Shown here: positions 23,859 to 36,329 of the stretch, one piece after another | How the letters are laid out: each line of letters opens with the position of its first letter | Numbering within the stretch: the stretch's first letter is position 1 | Origin: Clusia tigrina | Lineage: Eukaryota > Arthropoda > Insecta > Diptera > Clusiidae | Direction of reading: 5' to 3' | Assembly: GCA_920105625.2 (NCBI GenBank) | Contig: OV050033.1 | Span: forward strand, 19,364,001 to 19,428,000 | Length of the DNA stretch: 64,000 bases | Position numbers and translations under genes: made by a program | Notes under the pieces: model-generated | Databases searched by the model: none | What the model was told of the DNA's origin: nothing | What the model saw: the letters and a program-made list of their open reading frames with translations, nothing else

Positions 23859-24770
23859 CATTGAAATTGTTTGATAACTAATTTATGAAGTGATTTATGA
23901 TTTTTATAGTGCTGGCATGATAGCTTTCTAATTTTGGCCAAACAATCCTTCAACCCATTCTTCGGCGAAGTAACTTACATATCATATTAAAAAAAACTGA
24001 GAGTGTGTTAATGAGATTCGACAAGCAACCATGAATCTTTGATATCCGTTTTGGTGGAAACACTAAAGCACAAGGCCAGCAATATATCCACAATCGGGGA
24101 TATGGCCCAAGACGGACTTAAGCCAACTGATACTAAGTAGGTACTGGCAGAAATTATTAGACTTTTATCGGAGAACTAATAAAGACCCGCAGACTGGCAT
24201 TGTGCTCCACTCCATATCCTATGAGGCAGTAAATATGTATGTGGAAGAGATTTGGAGGTTGATAAAATTCGCCACAAGAGAGGCAGCGATTATTCGTACA
24301 CTCAACAATACTAAAACCAAGCATATAAAAGGATAAATATAAATGAAGAGTGGCAATAGAGGTGTGATGCCCTACACTAGACCCTACAACACTGGATTCA
24401 TTCATGGGTTATTTGTGACACAATTAAACATTGGTTGATTGAAATTATGTCAAACTTAGTTGCAGCTAGTACAAAGTTTGTACAATGACCATAACTTCCC
24501 TGAGAGCTTGGAAATCTCCTTCACCGGTGTTCACCAATTCTATCCCCTAGTTACTGCCAACACAATTCATATCTGGCACGGTACACAATCCTTCGAATCT
24601 CGAATACTATCTTTCTGCGGTCTGCCTCACATTTAAAGCTATCTGCAAATTGTTTTCTATTATGGAAAAAAGGATTCAGTGCGTGCTCAGCTTAAATATT
24701 TTTCAAAACATGTTAATTGAAATATTTAAAAAAATATAAATTGAGTTAAAAAAGAAAGATTCGTAGCTGG

Positions 24771-26480
24771 GCATGTACAAGAGGGAGAGTGTTCATATCT
24801 GTGTTGGAACTGGTCTAAATATGTCATTTTAAGGTTCCTGATGGCGCTGCAAAACCCAGCTAAGTTATTTGCAAATTATTCGTAGTTAGTTTCTGTATAT
24901 GTGTGTGTGTCTGGTTTTGTGTGTGTATGCAACTTCATGCATGCCTCCGTATGTGTGTGAATCTGTGGGAGAGTGTTTATGTTCAATTTGAAAATGACGA
25001 CAGTTGGTATTGTTGGGAAAACTTACCCAATCTCAATGATCAATATTTGTGTTTCATGTTAGCTTAGGGCTGCAACGGTTGCAAAGGGGGGAGGTCATCA
25101 TTTGCCTTTGAGTGTGTGTCTGTGTGTAGTTGTGTAAATGAGTTTGTGATAAAATTTCAACACAGTTGATACGAGTCCACACAAGCATGTGCTATTATCT
25201 GCGAAATTAGTGCTGAAAGGTATTAAGGAGCACACACATAGCCGGAGTGTACCGCCATGGTGTCGGGATTGAAACAATATTTTGCAAGGAGATCAGGCGA
25301 TAAACTGTGCCGGACAAAACTAAAATGACAACACGACATCACTAATTTGTAGGTATATTAAAAGTAATGGTAAATTGCTTTTAGTGTAAGTTGCAAAGGA
25401 GACTCATTCGGCAGTGTTATTCAGTATGAGTGTCTGAGATTTTGGCTCTTCTTCATGGCTGGCGTATATTTACTTGTACGTACATTTTTCCTGTGGTGTA
25501 AGCACTCTGCGCTTCGCTACTGAGTTACTCTCCCTCATAGAGTTAATAAATGCAAAGCTTATCGTTTTGCACTTTTCAACGTAGCACTTAATGTATTGGC
25601 AAGTCAGAACCATGCACGTACATATGTGGTAGAAATCACACGGTCTGCCTTTAGTCCTAGTTCCATCCAACTACAGTCATTGGCAGAGTGGCACAGTCCC
25701 ACTGCACTTCATGCGCAGTCATAATCATAAAAGCTTAAACGATGCCACTAGGTTAGGTGCAAATTGGCTTTGAAAGCGATAGCGTCATTAAAAGGCAAGA
25801 ATACAAAGGCAGGTAGCAAAGAGAAAAGCCACTGAAAACGATGACAGCAGCGCAGACTGCAACGAGTTGGCCGTGTGTGTTTGCATGTGCGACTGATGAG
25901 CGGGAAAAGTGAACAAAGAGCGAACATACGACTACTCGGATATGAACGTAAATATCACAAAGTGCAGTGCAGTAGTCAGTTGGGGCTTGAAGAAAAATTG
26001 TGAGACATTTCCAGTGGCTAAAAGCATATGCAGTCAAGTCCGTAACGACAGATAGGCACCCGGTCTTACACTGCCCAAAAACCCCACTCGCCTTATACCG
26101 TGCAAGGATCTGCCTGGTTTTATCACTCATACTCGCATTCAGCGGGGCTGGCAGAAGAGTGAATTTTATGCAGCCATAAGTGTAAAATAAGAGGCCATAA
26201 CAATAAATTGAAGAAAATACAACGAAACAAAAAAAGTGCTGTGAAGCAGCAAGCGGCAAAGCGACCCGAAACGGACGCTTCAAAGTTGAAAAGGAAAAAA
26301 TGAAAGCAAGGATATTGGAATAGGAAATTTTTGAAAATAGCCGGAAATGGACAAAATGGAATGGAAGCAAGTCAAGAGCTTGGCGAGTGAGTGTGTTGAG
26401 ATGGATGGGGTGGGTGGTGCATTTACGGCTTTGTCTACAATTCTGTGAGAGTGGGTTTGTCACACTGGTATTGGTTGAAG
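24771..26480. other. Non-coding unique DNA, texture A
   Basis: It contains TG-rich stretches (about 24897-24960 and 25114-25135). A minus-strand open frame of 243 codons (25753-26484) is the second longest in the window. It is rich in Phe, Ser, Cys and Val with hydrophobic patches but has no domain I know, no splice context and low-complexity flanks. I do not call it a gene. Confidence 0.5.
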
Positions 26481-27041
26481 GCATGAATCATTACTTAAAG
26501 CAGTTATTTTCATTTTTCAAGAATCAATTCTTTGAATGTGGAATTAATTGTTAAGCGTTTGCGCTTTGTACGAATCTTTTCTTCACAAAATGTCAGTTTT
26601 TCTGTAATCATTACTAACGGATCACTGATTAATGATAAAAATGACTACAGCAAAAGCCAATGAAGGATACTGACCTTGAGTGATTACTGAAGGCCATTAA
26701 AGAGATTAATCAAACCTTTACTTGTACACTGGCGAAAAGGTGGGTTATATTGCGAATAGTACAAGTGTTGACAATTGCATAGGTCCTTGTAATTGCTAAG
26801 TTTAATATGGGGGTATACTTCAGGAAATCGTAAAAGTTCACATAATGACTTTGGATGTACTTGAGATGTAATATAAATTATGTAATAAATAAAGGATATT
26901 TCCATAGGTCTGGGGTAATGCTCGATAATACTTTCTGTTTAGGAGATTAATGGTTCTAATTTGGCGCTTCAAAATTGTGGAAAGTTCCTCTTTTTTTCTC
27001 TACTCACAAAGGAGGACGTTTTCACAATTTTGCAAATATAT

Positions 27042-27250
27042 TTATTATTATTATTATTATTATTATATCTTACACCATAATTAATTATGAGTGCTAGGTG
27101 TTGGGGGTATAATTACTTGCTACAGAGGCCTTCGATTCAAAGAGAAAAGGATTTTATAGAAAGAAGCATTTTGGAGACCAAGCTCGTGGCAGGATTTGAA
27201 GCTGCGACCCTCGGGGTGTGAGTCTAGCATGCTTACCATATAAAATCGGC
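27042..27250 (-). mobile_element. tRNA-derived SINE-like element, copy 2
   Basis: Read on the minus strand, the head contains ATATGGTAAGCATGC (an A-box-like region) and a B-box-like GCTTCAAATCC (plus-strand 27192-27202), about 40 bases apart as in tRNA genes. A body of about 130 bp follows, then the family tail ATAATTAATTATGGTGTAAG (near 27068-27088 on the plus strand), and last an AAT microsatellite that appears as ATT repeats at 27042-27066. RNA polymerase III boxes plus a simple-repeat tail define a tRNA-derived SINE. It would depend on a LINE for movement. It resembles copies near 31.3, 34.4 and 36.6 kb but is diverged from them. Confidence 0.75.
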
Positions 27251-27344
27251 TCTTGGAACTAGTTATTTGATGCCTCATCCAACGGTAATGGAATAAGACA
27301 ATAGCCGAATAAGAACAGTAATTATTAAGATTGGAATTTTTCTG

Positions 27345-27545
27345 TGTCAAAACGGGAGCAATAAGTTGGGTCTATCTTCAGATGCTATCTGTAGATTCTA
27401 TGGAGAAAGTGACGAAACCTCAATGCACCTGATCACAGATTGCGGATCTTTGGCATATAAAAGGCACAGGTATTTTGGAGACAATATCTTAGATATAAGC
27501 AAGATTCCTCAACTTGATTCCTCCAAAATACATGATAATTCGTAA
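27345..27545 (+). pseudogene. Non-LTR retrotransposon RT C-terminus (relic)
   Basis: One plus-strand frame reads NKLGLSSDAICRFYGESDET, then SMHLITDCGSL and KRHRYFG, ending at TAA (27543-27545). This fits LGL....CRxC...(D/E)ET..HLLxxCxxL...R...lG, the terminal Cys/His cluster of Jockey-like non-LTR elements. The second Cys of the first pair is Tyr here (CRFY). The roughly 80 bases after the stop, up to AATAAACCTAATC near 27620-27635, look like the element's 3' UTR. The RT domain is absent, so the copy is 5'-truncated. Confidence 0.7.
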
Positions 27546-27960
27546 ATTAACCTGACAGAAGAACTGTATAAATAAGGGCATCACAACAGCTCTTTCAGGA
27601 CGCGGAGTATAACACCCTTAAATAAACCTAATCTCATCATAGGAATAAAAATGATGCTATCTCGTTTGCTTATTTGGAAATCTCCTCGTATATTTGAGAA
27701 TATTGTAGGAAGGAGTTATGGAGTTCTACTATAAAAAGTCGACGAATAGAGCAGTCCAGTTGTGAATTGAAATCAAAGGTCATAATAATTAACTTTGAAG
27801 TATATGCAAACTTTGTTAGATTTGTATAAAATTAAACTCGATCAATATTTCAAGGTGAATAGCTAATAAATTAACCTAATAAATAATAAACTAAAGGACT
27901 TTGTCTTACTTGACGCAATCCAGTAATTGCACCAGAAACAAATTTTCATAACAAAATGTT

Positions 27961-29560
27961 TAACTATGCAGAAATGTTTAATTGTCATTAAAAATTATCA
28001 TTTTGAGCTGCACACCGTGAAGTGGGCATTCAGCATTTTTAGATATTCTCCTCGAAACGACCCTTATGAGTTATGAGCTTCACTGTTTTGTAGGCCTCCT
28101 CATGCTGATACAGCTAAAATTCAAAGCAATTCCGGCGACTGCAGTCAAGTTCTTTCCTATGTGGATAATTTTTATAATCATCAAATTTAAATCACATATA
28201 TTCGAACTTACACAATAGCAATATGCTGAAGTGTACAGAGATAACACCGCCAGCAATTTATGAGAGTTGCTCAGCAGACTGTTCCATGAGCCTCAAGTGG
28301 CCATTTCGTTACCACAGCAACTAACTTTGTGTTGCTGATAGGTACCCCAATAAGGCAACCTCAACAGCACTCAAGTTGTACTAAATTAGCCAAGAATAAA
28401 AATATTTTGCTTACAGCGAACGTCGAAGCTATTAATGCGCTCACAATTATTGCAATGCCAATAAATTTCAACAGGCGCTTTCAAGATCAGTGCTCCAAAT
28501 AGAGTGGAATTACCAAGTAATAGACCACAGCGCCAAAAACAACTGCACAACTACAGGCGTAGCAACGACAGAGAGGCAACAACAATGACAACGAGCATGA
28601 CAACGGCAACGACAACGACAACGGCAACTAGAGCCAAAATTCTGTTATCATTGATATCCCATTAGAATTTAATATTGTGCGCCACAAGGACACTCGAAGC
28701 ATATTGGCGGGCGCATATTTGATGGCTTATGAGCTCATTCATGCCGCAAACACGCATGATTATTCTTGTGTTGTATGAAGTGCCACAGTTGCGGTGAGAG
28801 GTGCTCCGTTCCGTTTGGCAATTTATGCACTAATTGGGTAGATTAGTTCTGTTATTAATGTTCAATTTAATGTTCAGTGTTGATGGTTGATAGGCTCCTA
28901 ACCAACAACAACTAAAACTGGCAGCAACAATAACACAACAACACCGACTATGCCAGGGACAACAGCAATAACACAAACCACCAATGCCACTGATAGATAC
29001 AGTGACACAGGCAGCCAACCGTTGATGTGAGCTCTGCATTTTCATTTTAGGCATACTACGAAACGCAATATAAGCTTCTGTGAAGTGTTGCAGAAAGGGA
29101 GCGGGCCAGCGGGAATAGTGTGGGGAAATTGCGAACTTTTTTCGCAGCGCTCATCATATTATATGCTACCTTTGGGCGCACCATTTTCGACGTTGTTTGT
29201 GGCGTTGCCATATTTTTATTTTACCATCGGACTTAATTGCAATTTTGCTAGTATAATACGCCTGTGGTGGCGATATTTCATTTTAGTGACTGTCATTTCC
29301 ATTCGCGGAAAGTTCATGCATAACAGAATGGCAGATGTGAACAGTCAGAAATTAATCCTATATGTGACTGCGAGCATTGAAATGAAAGTACCATGCTTTG
29401 AAAATGTTTGCACGATTTTGCTGCTTAATTTCAATTTGACTGATGGAAGTAACTTGGAAATGCACTGTAAAGAGAGACTTTCAAATGAAGTGGAGATAAC
29501 CGTTTGGAAGCACAATCAAAGGTACAAACGAGGGGCGAGCATATGATTGTAGAAATATGT
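27961..29560. other. Non-coding unique DNA, texture A
   Basis: No convincing gene. A GACAAC/CAACGG-rich patch lies at 28566-28631 (listed) and more AACAAC words at 28908-28975. A 153-codon plus-strand frame (29085-29546) has a hydrophobic stretch but no recognised domain and no matching neighbour exons. Confidence 0.5.
28566..28631. repeat. Imperfect ACAACG/CAACGG hexamer repeat
   Basis: A run of GACAAC, GGCAAC and GAGCATGAC-type units, typical of fly non-coding DNA. It is C/A-rich on the plus strand with no T-rich interruptions. Confidence 0.7.
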
Positions 29561-29810
29561 GTGATACTGCAGCGGAGAGTATAAAATTATGGAATTGGTA
29601 CTCGCCATAGGTTAACCTCTATGAGGCGGAGGAGCGATGCTATGGCACAGAGAAAATCCGCAAGGTAAATTCCCTATAAAGGAGTAGGTTCATTCCCTTA
29701 CCATAACTATAAATCCAGTAAGTGTGTGGTTGGAAATAATATATCTAGAAAGATTTCTGTATAAATTCTACTCTAAGAAATAACTGCGTATAATGTTAGA
29801 CAAATGAACT

Positions 29811-30130
29811 CATGGTAGTAGGCTGGGGTTTGTCTCTAACGACTTCTGCAGGAGTTGTATGTACGAGGAGGAGCAAGAGTCCATTGAACACCTGCTATGT
29901 ACGTGTCCAGCGCTGTCCACAAGGAGGCGCACTTTCCTGGGTGACCACTTTCTGGACCCCTTTGGGAGATATTTGAAATAAGAGTATAAGCTCTATCAAC
30001 TGCTTCATTAAAAGCTGCAAATGGCTGGACCTTTGAAAGGATTTGGAACTTGTGTCTCATGCGGTATCACTAGGGGCCAATTATGGCTCAATCGCGCCCT
30101 GCTGGCGACCGCTATACCTACTTACCTACC
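29811..30130 (+). mobile_element. 5'-truncated non-LTR retrotransposon, RT C-terminus and 3' UTR
   Basis: A frame open from about 29811 to TAA at 29979-29981 reads GSRLGFVSNDFCRSC, MYEEEQESIEHLLCTCPAL and then RRRTFLGDHF. This is an excellent fit to the C-terminal Cys/His cluster of Jockey-like non-LTR elements (CRxC....E(S/T).EHLLC.CPAL...R...LG), with all Cys and His residues kept. About 150 bases of 3' UTR follow, ending in tandem CTAC/CCTA units at about 30112-30129 (CTACTTACCTACC). That short terminal repeat is a usual way for such elements to end. The RT core is missing. It is the best preserved of the retrotransposon relics here. Confidence 0.75.
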
Positions 30131-31297
30131 TCGGCCAATAAAAACCGAAAACACTGGAAAGACTGCCTTACCCTAAGACTTAGAGGAGATACAGAAGCTT
30201 GAATATTATCTAAACTATTAAAGATACACAAAAATCTATTTGTGCGGAACATTGATCCTCTTCTATCTTGATTACACTCCGCTGACACAGAAAGAATGAA
30301 GATAAAATACAGAAAATTATACCAAAGCATCAATAGTAATATATAAGAAAAGTTTGAGTATAATGAATGATATTATGATTTTATAGACCCCTAGAAATGA
30401 TGCAGAGGGAAATCTTTGAGAAAATTTTGTAGGCATGAGAAAATATCAATCTTAGAACTCTTTAATTTTTGGATGTCTGTTCCGAATCGAAACTTTCGAT
30501 CATGTGATCTAGCAAAATACCTCATTAACTCTACAGGCAACTGTTGGAAAGAGAAATTATAGTATTTGTTCCAAACAGCTTGTTACAGGCTATCCATGAT
30601 GTTTAAACTGGAAACTATTAAATTTGAAAATAACGGGGGAGAAAGTAAAGAATCGGTCTTAGTGAATTCGGGCACCATAACAGAAGTGATATTTGATTAT
30701 ATGTGAAAGAAATATTTGGAGACAATAACTGGAGACTTATTCTTAGAAATTAAATTTAAATATATACTGTTGAGGTTCCAGATATTGATGGTGTTCTGAA
30801 TGTTGGTTTTGAACAAAGCATATGAGAGATATAAGTATGGGTGCTCTTAGATCCACTATAATAATAGGTACAGGTAATGCTGATCCCAGAAAAATAATTT
30901 AAACTACACTTGTAACACTTCAGCATAAAGATAACCAGAATTTTGAATCTTAGAGAGGAAGCGATACCAATTTCTGATAACAATTAGTGATAACAATTTG
31001 TGCCTGAGATGAGAGTCCCTCGAAATTTATAAAAGGCTTGGGTACAAAAAACAACACCCAAGAAAGAATATTTAAAAAATTATTTATTGAAAATGGCAAA
31101 TCTGTGCTTCAAATGACAACGAGTTAACAGGATAATGTAACCAACTAATAGGGTACAGGAGCCACACCTACGTAGATAACATAGAGAATTAGAGATATGA
31201 AGAAGTTTCAATGGTCTGTAAATGGAGCGTTGGGAAAGAAAAATTGGGGCGTGCTGCATTAAATAAGCAGAAGCTTCATTAAAATTTTAACCATACC

Positions 31298-31519
31298 GCC
31301 CTCTGTGGTATATTGGTAAGCAGGCTAGGCTCACAGTCAGAGGATCGCAGGTACAAATCCTGCCCCGGGTTTGGGCTCAAAAACGCTTCTTTCTTAAAAA
31401 TCGTTTCTCTCCGAGTCGAAGACCTCAGTAGCTAGTGCTCATTCCTCTTAACCCTTGCAGTCATAATTAATTATTGTGTAAGATATAACAATAATAATAA
31501 TAAATAATTATAAAAATGT
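31298..31519 (+). mobile_element. tRNA-derived SINE-like element, copy 1
   Basis: The head GCCCTCTGTGGTATATTGGT resembles a tRNA acceptor and D-arm. The A box is TGGTATATTGG at 31306-31316, and the B box GGTACAAATCC at 31350-31360 matches the consensus GGTTCRANTCC except at one base. The head is about 72 bp and is followed by CCCCGGGTTTGGGC. A body of about 110 bp leads to the tail ATAATTAATTATTGTGTAAG and then AATAATAATAATAA (31490-31505). No protein is encoded. The spacing and tail define a tRNA-derived SINE. It does not fold as a clean cloverleaf, so it is not a functional tRNA gene. Confidence 0.8.
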
Positions 31520-31959
31520 CACCATGCCAGTGAATGGACTTTGACGAAGGAAAGTAGTTGGAAAATGCCGCTTTGGGTTGTTCACAAATTTTTAATGGTA
31601 CTTTCAACGCCTTCTTTTTAATCCGGTTAAACAGGATTTCTCACAAGTTCATCATAACAACAGTATTGAACAGTTTCAAAAACTGTTCAACGCTCAATGT
31701 TCGGGGAGCTGGGTTCGGCTCATACTGTGGACCAACATCATGTGGGCAACTTTCGGAAAATGCATTGTTGGCAAATTGCGTTTAAAAAGTGTGGAAGAAA
31801 TTCATTTTTCAGTTAAAAATTGAAAGTAAAACCCCACTCACTTTGGGAAATTATATAAAAATTAGCGTAGCGTCAATTTAAGTTTTCAACTGCTTCGCTG
31901 AGTTCCTGTATTCGTTGCGAATAATCTGAAGGTAAAAAAAAAATGGGTATAGAACTCAC

Positions 31960-32001
31960 CACATTACCTCCTACCCCAACCACATTACCTCCTAGCCTTA
32001 C
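31960..32001. repeat. 21-bp direct repeat, two copies
   Basis: CACATTACCTCCTA starts at 31960 and again at 31981, giving two 21-bp units that differ at their last few bases. A third partial start (CGCATTACG) follows. Confidence 0.85.
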
Positions 32002-32080
32002 CGCATTACGTACTATTAACTTTTATGGGAACGTGTGGGTTGGTAGAAGGGAACACAAAGTGGGCTGCATCCGATTTGCA

Positions 32081-32104
32081 TGTGTGTGTGTGTGTGTGTG
32101 TGTG
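32081..32104. repeat. TG dinucleotide microsatellite
   Basis: Twelve uninterrupted TG units, then TGCG. Confidence 0.95.
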
Positions 32105-32880
32105 CGTTTGAGCAGGACGCTTTGCATTTATTCCGAATTCACAATGAAAATGTTGTGTGGCAACACTCGCAATCAGCATTTGCCTATGTCATAGAAAAAA
32201 ACGCCGCCTGCCCCTAGCGCAAAAACGTTTCAATAAGGCAGAAAAAAAGCACCAGCAGGGGCAGCAACGGCAGAGCCAGGATTTTAGGCACTTAGTGCTT
32301 CCTCGTTTCGAAAACATTCCTTTTTTATGCGTTTTTATTGCGCTGTGGTGCCGGGGATAATAGAGGCTTCAGTGGCTCTGTGTGTAGTGCTGCGTTCCGT
32401 TGCCCTTTTCGCTCACTTCTCCGCTCCGTTGTGCAATTTTACAGTTACAGTTGTTCACGTTTTGCAGCGTGTTGCCGTGTTTATTTGCTGCCACGTAATC
32501 CGCCTAATCCACCTTAAGCATATTTAGGCGCGCTTCAAATGCCTGACAATGATGAAAATGCTAAGTGTGCACGGTGTCTATGTGTATGTGTGTGTGATGA
32601 TGTGTGTAAGAGTGACGGTGTGTGTGTAGACCGCCTAAGCAGGCTGTTAGTAAATTGGTAGATAATGTGTTTATGTATGTGGCAGCAACAGCGGCAACAT
32701 CACCCTCACCCACAGCAGTAGCAGTGAAATGAGAAATCAGTAGCAACGCTGCATGCTAATAATGTGTGCGCTAAGCCAGCAATGATTGATTGAAAGTTAA
32801 GTAAAAAGGATCATATTAAATTGTGTTGAAATTTTAAGCACTTTATGCCAAGCTTTAGCTAAATAATTGCCTCCTTGACA

Positions 32881-34920
32881 CTCGAGCGGAGAAGAGCAGC
32901 AATTATGAAACGGTTGTGTCAGCAATTGAGCATATTTTCTTATATGTTCTGTCAACTGGATATTTAAAGGAATGATGATGCTCGGAAAGTAGATTAAAAT
33001 GGAAACTTACCCTTTCATTCATTATGACTATTTTATGGTGCACATTAAGCAGCTGGGTTGGAGTGTAACGCTTAGTACTGCCAGTGACGATCGCGTAACC
33101 TGCTTGAGCAGTGACCCACATTGCTAAATATGGTACAATATAATTAAGTGCAATAGTTTTAGAGATTGTACATAAGCCTGTAATTGAAGGAGCACTGGAT
33201 GGGTATGAAGAGTAACATCAGATGCAGCTATATTTTAAATACCATGTTCCGTCAGTCAAGTTTGATGAAAGGTACAACAGCCGGAATCAGAGATTACTGA
33301 AAATTTTACAATAAACGGTTCATCCCATGGTTTCTTTGGCCATCAGAAGAACTGAACTGGATATGTTTCTACTATTTATAGAAATTCATAATTCGCATTG
33401 CCATGCTTTGCGGATCGGTGACAAAATATTAATTTTTGTTTTCATGACGAATTGCGACTGTTTTACTCTCTGACGCAAACTTTTCGAGTGTAGTGCGGAT
33501 AGACAGAATTTTGTTGGACAAGTGAAATTAGACCTCAAAATTATTTATGCAAGTTCATGAACGCTTCGGCCCATGGGCTGGCATTGGATGGAGATCCATT
33601 CGCATGTGTTTGAAAGAAAACTCTTTTATTCCATCCATCAAAAGTCACATAATGTTTTCCCATAGCAGATGCCATTCGCTGCCTCTTAGAGTACTTTCGA
33701 TGACATGTCACCTCCAGTCCAAAGTCTCCAAAATACTTGTACAATAACTTCGTCTCATGCAAAGACCTCTCTGTAATCAATGCTGGAGTTTTTGATGTTC
33801 AGTTTTGTTCTTGAACGTACCCATTCAAATGAAAATGATCTTCACAACGGATTGTGTGCTTCGTGTGGAAAGTTACGAGTCAAGTACTTTAAATAGTCGA
33901 CCTGCAACTGGCGGTATGGAAAGAAATTTGCGTGATATATTGAAAAAGTAAAGAGATGTTCGTGTGACTTTGGAGTACTTTTTCTCTCAATGGGACTGAT
34001 ATTGAACTAAATCAGGAAACCGATACAGCCACCTCTTTTACTGGTAATACCATATGCGGTACCTAAATTTTCTTTCATCATCTCACATATTTTCGCATCT
34101 GAGAACAAGAAATTCATCACCAACCAGGACGGCACTTTCTCTATAAGTAAAAAACTCCAAGTTGCTCACATACAACAGCTGTTAAAAACAAAATACTCAA
34201 TGGCAGTCATAGTTAGAAGGATGGCATTAGAGGATAATGATTTGATTGGTGCACCTAACCTCAAACACAGGTACTTATTAATCACCCTCCCTATTTCAGC
34301 ATAGACAACTAAATCATGATCACTACAGTGAGAGTAAATATATTTTTGCATTATCAATTTTCTGAGTTTTGTCCCTACGGAGTTGGATGGAGTCCAATGT
34401 GTACTTCACCAACAGTCAGAAAAATTTTGTTATTACTTCTTGCACCATAACTAATTATGTCTGCAAGGAGTTAGTGGAGTGAGTACTAGAAACGAATGCC
34501 TGCCACTTGTAGAGAGTAACATTTATATAGAAGCATTTTTAAGACCACGCCCGGAGCAGAATTCGTACCCACGACCCTCAAAATTGTGACTGTGGCATGC
34601 TTAGCACAATACCATGGAGGGTGGCTAGAAATATGTATTTCACAGCTTAGCATTCTCATCTAGTACAGTTCAAAGTCGGAGTATAAGAATTTGCACTTAT
34701 TATAACCGTCATACGAGTATATAAAAACCCACACCTATCTTCAAATTGAAGTCCATAATATATTAACAAATGGTCTTCAAAGCGCATTGATTAATAATAA
34801 TGTATATGTGAGTCAGATCTTCGTGGTTCAATTAACATGTCCACTTTATTTATGTGGAAGCACATTTCCTATTGTAGGGTATCACGTATTTCCTATGACC
34901 AACCTACCAACTACTTCACT
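32881..34920. other. AT-rich insert with SINE, texture B
   Basis: No gene recognised outside the minus-strand SINE at 34429-34624. A 79-codon minus frame at 33541-33780 (with pieces KYSKRQRMASAMGKHYVTF) and an opposing plus frame occupy the same DNA. I could not assign either. One TACGAGTA octamer lies at 34712-34719. Confidence 0.45.
34429..34624 (-). mobile_element. tRNA-derived SINE-like element, copy 3
   Basis: On the minus strand the head reads CCACCCTCCATGGTATTGTG followed by CTAAGCATGCC, with the B-box-like GGTACGAATTC (plus-strand 34559-34569). The body is about 110 bp and shares AAAATGCTTCT with copy 2. The family tail ATAATTAGTTATGGTGCAAG follows, then AAGTAATAAC at the plus-strand left end (from 34429). 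It is diverged from the other copies, so it is an old insertion. Confidence 0.75.
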
Positions 34921-35880
34921 GGCTTTTGTCAACTTGATTTAATTGCTTAAATGCAAAAATAAACTGGTCTGGCACAAAGTGCCCCAAGCATCCAAATCCG
35001 ACGCCCACAAAAGTCCTCAGCAGCTGCAATCACGCAAATTTGTCATGCGTGCGGCTGACGCGTCGCACTTAAGCCGTCAGGCAGCTCGTATCAATTTCCG
35101 TAATGCCGGTAAATTCATGGAAAACGCTTTTAATTTAAAACAATTCCGTTCATGCGTTAATGCCGCAATTGATGACTTTATTGCAATCAAATGCCAAAAA
35201 TATAAATAAAAAGCAACAACGACGACAACAACAACAACACGAAACCAACGATAAAAGCATACAAAATAAATTGCTTTCCTACAATTTGTAGGCGTGTAAT
35301 AAACGCATTCCATCAAAGTCATAATCAATTATTTGCATTATGTGTCGCATTTATTAATTTATTAATTTTTGTTCTTGTTTTTTATTTTCATTTCCATTTC
35401 CATTTTTATTTTTATTGTTTCGATGCTCGCTTCGGGCCCGAATTGCGTGATAAACGCGTAAAGAGCGTAATTGAATCTTTAAAAAAATGATTGCATTGTA
35501 ATAAAAACAGTCCCGACATTAAAATTTATTATGTCGACATATTTTTTATAAAAATTAAATTATGCTCTTCACGCCGCGGCAAGTCAGGAAATGTATTTTT
35601 ATTAAATTTTTAAAAAAGTTGTTCCTTTTTAATGTATTTTTATTCACTGGCAGGACTCTATCATGCGAGAAATTGCAAATTGCAAATTCGCATCTTCACA
35701 CAAAATAAAAACTTCATTATCAAAAATTCGTATTCCATTTGATTAATACGCGGAATATCGACGCTGTTGGCAGTCTCCGCAGCGGGAGGAGCCTTTGGTG
35801 TTTCAAAGTGTGTGGGCTTTTGTGGGTGGGGCTGTTTACACACTACACACATCTCGTTGTGCATATTGGATCTTGTGTAG
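34921..35880. other. Non-coding unique DNA, texture A
   Basis: A CAACGACGACAACAAC run lies at 35214-35240. An 88-codon plus-strand frame (34943-35209, with pieces SHLSRQAARINFRNAGK and FRSCVNAAIDDFIAIK) is more balanced in composition than most frames in the window. I do not recognise it, no splice sites support it, and an antisense frame overlaps it, so I do not call it. Confidence 0.45.
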
Positions 35881-36329
35881 AGAGAATGGGAAAATACTGT
35901 GAAGCTTGAGTCAGGATTATAGACTGTGACTGTGTCTTCTCTATTGTGGCAAGTCCTATTTTATACATACCTACATTACAGGACTTTTTATTTTCGAGAT
36001 TATGTCTTAGAACTGCAAATAAAACAACTAATATCTAACCTTACACCAGTATCAGGAGATCAGATCTATTCATAAATTGAAGATCTTCTACTTTGAACCT
36101 AGTCCTAAGGGAAACTGATTAAGACCTGAAAGGTTCCTTATGCTACCACCGAAAGTCAGCTTTTTCTTAGAGCCGCTTTTAGTGATCGGAAGATTATAGT
36201 AATGTAGAAGACAATTGTTAAAAAGATACGTTGGGTACGACGCTGTATAACAAGTGTATGCATAACTAGAATGTTCTACTAGATATATAGATTGATAGAT
36301 TCATAGATAGATAGGTAGATAGCAGGGAA

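Larger units (their letters stand above)
22891..24770. other. AT-rich insert with retrotransposon relic, texture B
   Basis: Apart from the non-LTR relic and its 58-bp duplication (listed), no gene is recognised. A short AAT run lies at about 23447-23461. A stop-free plus-strand stretch without ATG start spans 24067-24336 (89 codons, peptide pieces RYWQKLLDFYRR and EEIWRLIKFATREAA). It could be a coding remnant, but I cannot assign it to a family. Confidence 0.5.
26481..27960. other. AT-rich insert with SINE and retrotransposon relic, texture B
   Basis: It holds a minus-strand SINE-like copy and a plus-strand non-LTR 3' end (both listed). The remaining sequence is plain AT-rich with no recognised feature. 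Confidence 0.5.
29561..31540. other. AT-rich insert with retrotransposon relic and SINE, texture B
   Basis: It holds a plus-strand non-LTR 3' end (29811-30130) and a plus-strand SINE-like copy (31298-31519). In between (30131-31297) I see only plain AT-rich sequence with frames of at most 75 codons. Confidence 0.5.
31541..32880. other. Non-coding unique DNA, texture A
   Basis: No gene. It includes a 21-bp duplication (31960-32001) and a TG run (32081-32104). GTGTG-rich sequence recurs at 32577-32625. Small open frames of 60-83 codons here read through these repeats. Confidence 0.55.

Noticed and set aside
25753..26484. 243-codon minus-strand frame as a membrane protein gene
   Set aside because: No domain, no splice or promoter context, AT-rich unique surroundings, and hydrophobic runs that follow from T-rich codons. 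No supporting feature.
33541..33780. 79-codon minus frame as a transposase fragment
   Set aside because: No DDE, HTH or zinc-finger motif could be placed, and the opposite strand is open too.
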